Origin: Tubulanus polymorphus | Taxonomy: Eukaryota > Nemertea > Palaeonemertea > Tubulaniformes > Tubulanidae | Reading direction: 5' to 3' | Assembly (NCBI RefSeq): GCF_964204645.1 | Contig: NC_134028.1 | Span: 26,572,153-26,636,152 of the forward strand | DNA length: 64,000 nucleotides | Shown here: one piece after another, positions 56,631 through 64,000 of the stretch | Layout: each line of letters begins with the position of its first letter | Position numbering within the stretch: the stretch's first letter is position 1 | Position numbers and translations under genes: made by a program | The notes under the pieces: model-generated | What the model saw: only the letters and a program-made list of their open reading frames with translations | What the model was told of the DNA's origin: nothing | Databases searched by the model: none

Positions 56631-57820
56631 AGAGACCGCATATACATAGTACAAATTATCACCACTAGTTAGCGTCATTCGTAATTAGTCGTAAACTCTC
56701 AAATTCAAGTAGTTCAAAACGTAACCAAACCTTCAGCACGGCAGAGGACTGGACCGAAGATCTAGAAACGAAATTGGTAGAATTATGGTGTGAGCGGCCA
56801 TCTTTATAGATGTCGCTAGCACTTCAAAACAGAATCAGAAAGATCAAAGTCTTAAAGAAATAGCTTTTTATTAAACAATATAGATCTCTAAAATGTCTAT
56901 ACTAGAATAATTTCAGATCATTCTAATCAATCTTTTTCTAGATATTTAAACTGTGCTTTAAAGCTATAATTAATCAGTTTAAAGTAAAATTGAGAGAATT
57001 GAGAACTTCACCAGCGTCTCTGTTCTCACCAGCGCTATACGCATCCTGCCCTTGATGCTAACCCAGAAATGAAAAATCGACTTAACTTTTTATCAAGACT
57101 ATCAGGTTCAGTTTAGAGAGGTCTCTTGGTGTTTTGTTGATGAGTTTAATTAAAGCTGGAGTATTCGATGGTCACTTCTGGTCGGTAGGATCTAGATGGC
57201 TCATGTATCTCATGCTGGCCGTTTACAGATTCATGTTTAGCTGGAATGAGTAAAAGAACGACATTTTGAAGACAGACAATTCTTTGATTAATCGTAATTG
57301 ACATGTGTATCAACTTAACTTTCTTAAGATTACCGAGCATCCTTTTTTCATCGTCCTATGGTGTCTCCGTCATCTTCTTAATCATGGTGATGGGCCTGTT
57401 CAGATTAAGTTTACCTATAATGAGTAAAAAAAAATACATTCCGTAGTCAGACAATTCTTTCATTAGTTGTAATTTACATTCAGATATTGATCTATAGAAA
57501 TATCTCTGAATTGTCGAAGTTACCGCATGATAAAACACTGGACGCGACGTCACCTCTATACACCCGGCATATGGAATATTGAACTTGATAGAAAACTAAT
57601 GATTAAAGCAAACAATTTGAATTCCCTGATCGTTTTCAGACCCTCTTGGTTGCATCGATGTCTGTTTATCATTAACGACGGTTGTACACGTAATAAAATA
57701 CAAAAAAAAATCAACCATCTTAATTGAACGTAAATTGCGAGTGAAATGATGAACGCATTTGGTAGGTTACTGAAGAGGCCGGCCTATTTTCTAAATGAAT
57801 AAATATAACGATCGCTGAGG

Positions 57821-58023
57821 ATAGGGATTGTTCCCGTTATTTATTTGGTTGGTAAATTTCGTTTGATTTTTTGATTGAGTGTCCCTTACAGACCCAACAC
57901 ACCTGCCGGGAGCGAAACAGGGGGTTTGATTTTGAAATCGGAAATCGAAGTACAAATATAGTTGTGTGATCGGCGGTCGAGTTAACAGAATTTTTTTTTT
58001 TATTCGAAGTACATAATTGGAAA
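57821..58023. repeat. 205-bp direct repeat, copy 1
   Basis: Nearly identical to 58728-58932. Shared features are CCCGTTATTTATTTGG, TGTCCCTTACAGACCCAACA, CACCTGCCGGGAG, a T-run after GTTAACAGAA, and ACATAATTGGAAA. Both copies are in the same orientation. Confidence 0.9.
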
Positions 58024-58727
58024 ATATTAAGCGATAGGTATCGTTATATGTAATATATAATAAAAGCAACGTGACACGATGATCAATCGGTTAATTGTGT
58101 CGCCTAGCGTTGATGGCCGTCGGTAAGTGGGTCAATGAGGGCTTTGTCATTCGATTTCGTGTTGATTCCAACGATTTTCTCGTTTCGACACTGCGTGGAT
58201 TTGATTGATGATAGTCCTCGTATCATTGGTCAGTTAGTTGGTCATTCATCCCGCAGGATTACAAAAACTCTGATCTCGTTTATGATGAACATCACGAGTC
58301 AATAAAATGGATTGGATAGAGCATCAAACATAACGCTGCATCACGGTCATTATCATTATATATGAGGCGATTCCTATAACCACGAAAAAGGTGATCGGCG
58401 CGGTGACAAAACAACATCCATTAAATATATGGCTTTCACTGAGATTCGTTGGAATTATCATCATTCATTCCTCGTTTTAGTGGATATTCGTATAAATCTT
58501 GAAATACTGATTAGTTGAAATTGTTAATTCTGATATCAATAAATTGAACAATGTCGCGGTGTGAGTAGTGTCCAAATATCACATTAGATGGCGAACGAGT
58601 GGAATTGGCTGTCATTAGGTTTACAGTTTTTAACTTTTCGAGAAAAGTCTTCATATATTCCCTATCGCTCGAATGACTGATGAGCAATACTAACAAAAAA
58701 GCGGAGAGTTGTTTTTTTAATCTTAAA

Positions 58728-58932
58728 ATAGGGATTGTCCCCGTTATTTATTTGGCTGGTAAATTTCGTTTGATTTTTCGATTGAGTGTCCCTTACAGAC
58801 CCAACACACCTGCCGGGAGCCAAACAGGGGGTTTGATTTTGAAATCGGAAATCGAAGTACAGATATAGTTGTGTGATCGGCGGTCGAGTTAACAGAATTT
58901 TTTTTGTTTAATTCGAGGTACATAATTGGAAA
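58728..58932. repeat. 205-bp direct repeat, copy 2
   Basis: Second copy of 57821-58023, about 900 bp downstream in the same orientation. It could be the long terminal repeats of a tiny element or two insertions of one short repeat. The DNA between them has no coding potential that I can see. Confidence 0.9.
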
Positions 58933-59141
58933 TTCGGTTCCGGCTCATTCAAACAATCTTCATCATCCAGGAGGGTTAAAAGACTAGGGGGTTAGTAGTG
59001 AACTACAAAAGACCCCCGAAGGACCGTAGCATTTTCAAATCTCCATCGGCCTCAAATCCTATTTTGAAATTGCTAAACCGCCGGAAATAAGTTTCACAAG
59101 TTTTTCTCAGAAATTAGGTAGATTTCATTGAATTTTCTAGA

Positions 59142-59306
59142 TTAGGCGTCATACGTGTTTTGCAATCGGCGTTTTTCGACTAACATTTCTATAATCTCCC
59201 TCGTTCCCTTAGAGGTGGCGCAGTTTCTCGCTGAGAACTGTGATACAGTCGCTTCTATTATACCTGTCTTTCCAACATATTTAGGGAACAGAATCATTTC
59301 ACCGAC
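59142..59306 (-). CDS. Candidate terminal exon of an unrecognised gene
   Basis: A minus-strand open frame of 54 residues begins right after a fair acceptor (CTTATTTCAG) and ends with a stop codon. It starts VGEMILFPKYVGKTG and ends EKRRLQNTYDA. Composition and acceptor look coding, but I recognise no family and found no upstream exon with confidence before the GST gene. It could be the last exon of a gene between 59.3 and 62.7 kb, or a chance frame. Confidence 0.3.
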   Translation of the reverse strand, partial: VGEMILFPKYVGKTGIIEATVSQFSARNCATSKGTREIIEMLVEKRRLQNTYDA

Positions 59307-60160
59307 CTGAAATAAGTGATATAAATCCAACAACTTTTTCTTTATTATTTTCAATATATTAAAATTTATTTCGCCGATTACTGATCAAAGTAAGACAAAC
59401 TGTAAATATATCCACTCGTTTTAATTAGTGACTGTTCCATCTACTCGGAATAAGACGGATTTTTTTATAGGCTGATATTAATTATATCATCTTCCATTAA
59501 ACAGAATCTAGACACTTTCAGGGGGCAGTTGCTCATAATTTGGCTAAATTTAACTTGTAGATATAATTGACAAAGTGACAATTAAAACTGCATTGTTATT
59601 TAACTATGGTGTGTATCCGGATCCAGTTTCATGAACAAGTTTAATCGGTTTCAATTTTTGTCCTCATCGAAAACACGAAGTATAACCGATAGTAATTATC
59701 AGCAATTTGAGTTAAACTTTTTCGGTTGTAACTGGCCCTAGCCCGAAACTGAGACCGATGATAAACATGCGTTACAAGTCAATACATCGTCATAGACGAT
59801 GCGCTGTTTAAAATACAATGTTATTTCCAATACACAATTCGGATACATACTTTGATTAATAAGGACCAGTTCTGTACACGGCCGCGTTTTAGTAACATTT
59901 AAATACTATTTATAATCACTCGTTTGTTTTAAGTCCACTATTATATATAACATGTATTTAATATAATATACAATACAATTGGCTTCCGGGCGACGCCCAA
60001 TGACCACCAGCAACGCAATAGAGATTCCAGCAAACTCTGCCTGTCATTTATGAGACTATCGATATTTCTTTTGTGCAGTTGACAATCGAGAAAATGGGAA
60101 GTTTTTCCAAATAAATCCAATAAATAGTAAAATTCACCGACTACTTTTTGGCGCAGTCTA

Positions 60161-60188
60161 CACTCAGTACTTTGACAAGTACTGAGTG
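60161..60188. repeat. Perfect 11-bp hairpin
   Basis: CACTCAGTACT, a 6-nt loop, then AGTACTGAGTG. The flanks also share AGTCTAC on both sides. Confidence 0.45.
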
Positions 60189-60726
60189 ACAGAGTCTACT
60201 TAAATTGTTTGTTGAACATTTTGGACTACAATGTAGTTAATAAGTCGATATTGAAACCGTCCTCTGTTTAATTCAGAATTATGACCAGCTCAAATCTCTA
60301 GATTATCATTACAGAAAGGCACTTTGCGTTGTGGCATCAGCCAATAACGATAAAACATATATACATAGTACATAGATATATGATAATTTGTTCTCTGTTT
60401 TTATGTACATTATTTACACTAGATTATTACTTTTGTGAGGTTTAAATTTGTCATGGTTTAATTCGTCATTTTTTTCATAATTTCAACAAAAGGTGAATTC
60501 TTTTACAAGTTCCTGACCGACACACATCAATCATTGATACTCAAACGCGGGAAAGATATCGATGAAGATCGATAAAACTCTTATTACTCTTAAGACGGAC
60601 GCTTAGCGAATATGCTACAAAATCCCACACTAAAAACAGAGTGCGAAAAGTTTCCTTGAGCTAATTATTTTATACAACATTTCGAAAATATCCTAGTCGT
60701 CTTCAGTAGTTCAATTAAGTACAGTA

Positions 60727-60934
60727 TCATGGGTGTCTCCGGGATATTTTTGGAGGAGTTCGTTTTCAGGGAGCCTTGGTGTCCTCCCCAGAAAATCTGA
60801 GGCCGATAGATAGACTGGTTCCCGTTAACTTTGCATGTATCGATTTTATTTCGCTAATTTAGCAAATCATCGACGTTTGAAAATTCAAAAAGGGGGTTCG
60901 TTCGAACTAACGAACCCCCTAGGGACGCCCATGA
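60727..60934. mobile_element. Short inverted-repeat element
   Basis: The left end is TCATGGGTGTCTCCGGGA; the right end is the inverse of TCATGGGCGTCCCTAGGG. The interior is about 170 bp and non-coding. It also has an inner palindrome GGGGGTTCGTTCGAACTAACGAACCCCC-like run near 60892-60920. MITE-like. Confidence 0.6.
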
Positions 60935-61883
60935 GTATACTTAAAGGTGAGTATTTAGGATAAAGTCGAAACGTCGAATAGATTATTAGCACAAACAAAC
61001 CTTTCCAACTCATTCTTATCAAGATATTTTATATAACCGCCACAACACGGACTGAGTGTCCGAATACACCTATATCAAAGCGGCCATCTTGGATCACACG
61101 AGATCTTGATCAGATTAGGGCAAAATGGTCTACGATGGCAAAACCGTGTGAATTTTTGCTCAAGCCTCGCATCTGTTCATCAACATCCAAGATGGCCACC
61201 TTAAGATCGATGTGTGACTGTTTTCAGACCACCAGTGCTGCTACCTATAGATTATTTTAGCTCACACGGCTTCGCTTCTTAACACGTAATATCCGGATAA
61301 TTTAAAAAAGAGGTGCCTTTTCTGTAAATAAAAACAGAAGCGACAGATAAGTCCTTCTCGTTACCCTGAAATGACTTTAAAATGTCAGTATAATATTCAT
61401 CGGGTTGCATTTTTAAACAGTTTTCCCTTCCTTGTGTAGTTGAATTTATTTTGGGATTCCTGAGAAATTCTTATCTATATACGGCTTTATATATGTTTAT
61501 TGTAATACATAATTCTGTTATTTCCTATATCTCAATGTAAGCATTCGGTGTATAAAACCTCAAAGAAAAGATGTGGCCCTTAGTATTCTAGTACTTTATC
61601 GTTACCGGATACCATTTTCCTCAAACGGTATTCAACCGATAAAGTTTTAATCATCGATATGGCATCTAAACAGAAGTTGTCAACAAAAGCCTAGGTGATA
61701 ATATTCATTTTCATTCTGATGATATGGGTTAATGCATAGAGCCATCTTTTCTCGAAAGGTCCGTTTAGGTTGAGGAGGGAGAGGGCTACACGTACAATAT
61801 GAGTACACACCAAACTATCTGATTGTTAGCCAATTAGATCAAATCAATGCCGTTCAATAATAGATGGTTAATGACTCTTCACA

Positions 61884-62299
61884 CATAGGCGTCGCCGGGA
61901 ATTCTTGCCGGGAATTTATAAAATGAATGTATGCACTGTGTATATGAAGGAATATGAGGCGGCCCCCCCCCCAGAATAATTTTGAAATTTCAGAAATGGC
62001 ATCGGTGGATCAAGTGTTTGGGAAAGGGGGGGGGCGCACATGGAACATAGGGTCACTACGCGTTTGTGCCCGATAATGATGGCGCAGTCATCATCTGCGA
62101 GCGCCAGAAGAGGGAGGGAGGGGGGTCTGAGATACCTCCGCCAGAATAAATTTAAAAATTAGATGAATTTTGGTGCATTCTGAGCATCCCAGGTCCACCA
62201 CTGAATGGCCTTAGGGTTTTCCTTGTCACCTAAAAACGATTTTAGAATGTAGGGGCTCGTCCGTACTTTCCAAAACACCACCCCCTGGCGACGCCTATG
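61884..62299. mobile_element. Short inverted-repeat element with CATAGGCGTCGCC ends
   Basis: The left end CATAGGCGTCGCCGGG matches the inverted right end CCATAGGCGTCGCCAGGGGG. The interior is about 390 bp with C- and G-runs and no coding frame. It is a non-autonomous DNA element by structure. Confidence 0.65.
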
Positions 62300-62759
62300 G
62301 ATAAAATAAATGAAAATTACAATATGAATAATCACTCGTTTCTTACATGATACAATGATTTCACGTGATATACTAATGTATCATTACCTGATATACAAAA
62401 ACCTGAATTTCGATACCTAAAATCCAACTTAACGAACACGATAGAAAATAGCATTAAATATAAATAAAATAAGTTTGAACAATAATAGCGAATGTTTAAG
62501 AGCTATTGAGATTAAAATTGGCGACGAAACTCGTTTTTGTTAAGTAAAAAGAATTCACGAATGAAGTAGAGATTTCGGGGTTCCCCATCAGTATAACCCA
62601 TAAATATGTATAACCGTCTTATTTTGACCCGTTTATTTTTTTGACTGTCCTGATTTTTTTTATTTGGATGAAATGACCGAGACAGGCTTTCAGACATCAC
62701 CGTCAAACCACCAAATACTCGAGAGAAAGAGAAAAGGGAGAACACAATCTGTATCCGGT

Positions 62760-62924
62760 CTAATAGTCAGTTTGCGGACGATTTGCCAGCCATTTCGCGA
62801 TGCGAGGAAGGCCTTCGATCTTGTCTTTGAGCGCTCGTAATTTCGGATATTTGTCCAGCGCGTTCGGTACGAACAAACACAGCCAACTGCAACAGTTTAT
62901 GTATGATAGATCTGCCCACGTTAA
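62760..62924 (-). CDS. Sigma-class glutathione S-transferase, last exon
   Basis: Partial gene. The minus-strand exon follows acceptor TCTGTTTTAG and codes for 54 residues, from LTWADLSYINCCSWL through YPKLRALKDKIEGLPRIAKW to LANRPQTDY-stop. This is the C-terminal end of sigma-class GST and haematopoietic prostaglandin D synthase, where [VL]TWAD starts a conserved segment and the chain ends RRPQT-like. These enzymes conjugate glutathione or isomerise prostaglandin H2 in the cytosol. The middle exon expected just upstream (glutathione-domain end and the WLIG block) was not found before 63963. Either it is very divergent, or it is missing and the copy is broken. Confidence 0.85.
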   Translation of the reverse strand, partial: LTWADLSYINCCSWLCLFVPNALDKYPKLRALKDKIEGLPRIAKWLANRPQTDY

Positions 62925-63962
62925 CTAAAACAGAAAAGAATAAATCATTACAATACGAAATGCTTTCCTTTTCCTTCTTGTATTCATCATTTTGTTTGAA
63001 GTCTCGGTGACATTTGAACGTGCACTTGAAACCCCCGAGCATCCTATTTAAACTAATCGATATCTTTTTTCTAGGTTTGCCCGTTTGATATCAATCATAT
63101 ATGTATCTATGGTAAGAAGCCAATTATCACAAACCGAAAAAAAAACAGCAACAACAACGAGTGAAACTTTGTCGGAAGGAGGTGAAAAAATAGCGCCTCC
63201 GATCTATTTCAGTTCGATTAAGTGCTAAAACACGGCGGGGTTTGTTTAAACCGCGTTGTACTGCGACTTGATTTCAATTTATTATCAGCATTCAACGCGT
63301 GGTGGTAGGTAAACAAGTTATAGAGCAACAAGCAGAATAGTGCTGGCCGGGCCGATCGGTGCATCTTCGCTCTCTCACTCTAATTATAAACATCTATCTG
63401 CAGTAACTGACGAAGTACAGACGGGGCAGAAGTCCCACATTAACAAACAGTTTATGTAACAGAAGCCACGAACACGAAAGTCGGAACGGTTTAATTTTCA
63501 ACGTTCTAGATGACCCTATCGCTCTATATTCCATTACAACAGTGCAGTCGGTACAGCAACGATATGTTTCAAGTTTTGAGTTATCAGTATACTTTGCAAT
63601 GAAGCCCTGTGTTACATACTATCTAAGTGACGTGCCTTCAGCAGTGAAACTCCAACGAATGACAATATCATTATTCAGAAACAGTAAGATATGACGTCAT
63701 TTATAGATGACCGATGAACATTTCAGTAAGATCACGTATGCAGACCTCACTCGACGTGTGAGCATATTTTTCCGTTTTTAGAAATGTGTTTGATGATTCT
63801 TTATTTTCACGTCAAATGTGATTTAATAATTCGAAACATCAATTTATCGTCGCATTTCCCCACATTTTTGCGAGGCCGTTTTTCATTTTTTTATCACTTC
63901 TTTAATCAGTCTTTTCGTCTGGTAGGTTTCTAGTACGTATGAATCGTCCGTTAGCCACGCAC
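62925..63962. other. Putative GST intron or gap
   Basis: I searched the minus strand for the missing middle GST exon and found none. The stretch has no other recognisable exon or repeat. Confidence 0.35.
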
Positions 63963-64000
63963 CTGTCAAAGCCTCGATAAGCATTTTACGGCGAGCCATC
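63963..64000 (-). CDS. Possible upstream GST exon, cut by the window end
   Basis: The minus strand reads MARRKMLIEALT and meets a donor (ACAG/GTGCGT). The pattern A-R-x-x-M-L-I-E fits the alpha-helical region of sigma GSTs, just after the thioredoxin-like domain. The start is outside the window. Assignment is tentative because the connecting exon is not seen. Confidence 0.35.

Larger units (their letters stand above)
55434..59141. other. Intergenic region upstream of DGK, repeat-rich
   Basis: It starts with a GA- and G-rich stretch (about 55740-55930) that may be the DGK promoter flank, then AT-rich DNA, a GC-rich inverted-repeat block (56350-56630), two diverged tandem segments (about 57146-57345 and 57372-57530, sharing CAGACAATTCTTT and GAATGAGTAAAA-like motifs), and a 205-bp direct repeat (57821 and 58728). 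No gene was recognised. Confidence 0.45.
59307..62759. other. Long region without a recognised gene
   Basis: About 3.4 kb of AT-rich DNA. It contains an 11-bp hairpin (60161-60188), an inverted-repeat element (60727-60934), a possible element bounded by GGCCATCTTGGA and TCCAAGATGGCC (about 61082-61200), and another inverted-repeat element (61884-62299). No coding exon was recognised. Confidence 0.45.

Overview
This is animal nuclear DNA. It is AT-rich and has GT-AG introns, multi-exon genes, TATA and AATAAA signals, and a dense load of short transposons and tRNA-derived SINEs. The gene set includes vitamin K-dependent gamma-carboxylase, a mitochondrial-clan P450, a GT92/DUF23 glycosyltransferase, an astacin with ShKT domains, a PAN/apple-like secreted protein and a sigma-class GST. 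Together with a repeat ending in a CCCACTTGG-type inverted end, this suggests a lophotrochozoan, most likely a mollusc. That placement is inference. No virus, CRISPR array or prokaryotic operon was seen.

Layout, left to right. 0-2.7 kb is intergenic with repeats. 2.87-6.45 kb (-) is cyclophilin A (4 exons, 164 aa) with a good TATA box. 7.59-8.93 kb (+) is an intronless MFS transporter resembling SLC18. 10.46-13.89 kb (-) and 15.90-21.14 kb (+) are two head-to-head calmodulin-family genes, each split directly after its ATG. The left protein keeps one canonical EF-hand; the right one is a near-canonical calmodulin. 21.73-25.80 kb (+) is a secreted astacin metalloprotease with two ShKT domains (12 exons, 362 aa). 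26.49-32.99 kb (+) is a complete gamma-glutamyl carboxylase (15 exons, 750 aa). 34.42-35.37 kb (-) is an intronless class A GPCR. 36.56-38.73 kb (+) is a small secreted PAN-like gene with two candidate terminal exons. 39.27-43.02 kb (-) is a mitochondrial-clan P450 (9 exons, 490 aa). 43.66-45.30 kb (+) is an intronless GT92-family protein. 45.91-49.35 kb (-) is DXO/Rai1 (7 exons, 362 aa). 51.76-55.43 kb (-) is diacylglycerol kinase epsilon (10 exons, 543 aa). 55.4-62.7 kb is mostly repeats plus one unrecognised terminal exon. 62.76-64.0 kb (-) is the 3' end of a sigma-class GST that continues beyond the window.

The genes do not form a pathway; they are a typical animal mix. The notable local signals are the head-to-head calmodulin pair; a tandem copy of a calmodulin exon end and splice donor; decayed copies of the PAN signal-peptide exon and of the GT92 3' end, in the same order and orientation a few kb downstream; exactly 17 copies of a 26-bp minisatellite in an intron; a 228-bp near-perfect foldback; and several families of tRNA-like SINEs and inverted-repeat elements. 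Exon boundaries were placed by hand from reading frame, splice consensus and family similarity. Every multi-exon model listed as complete closes in frame.
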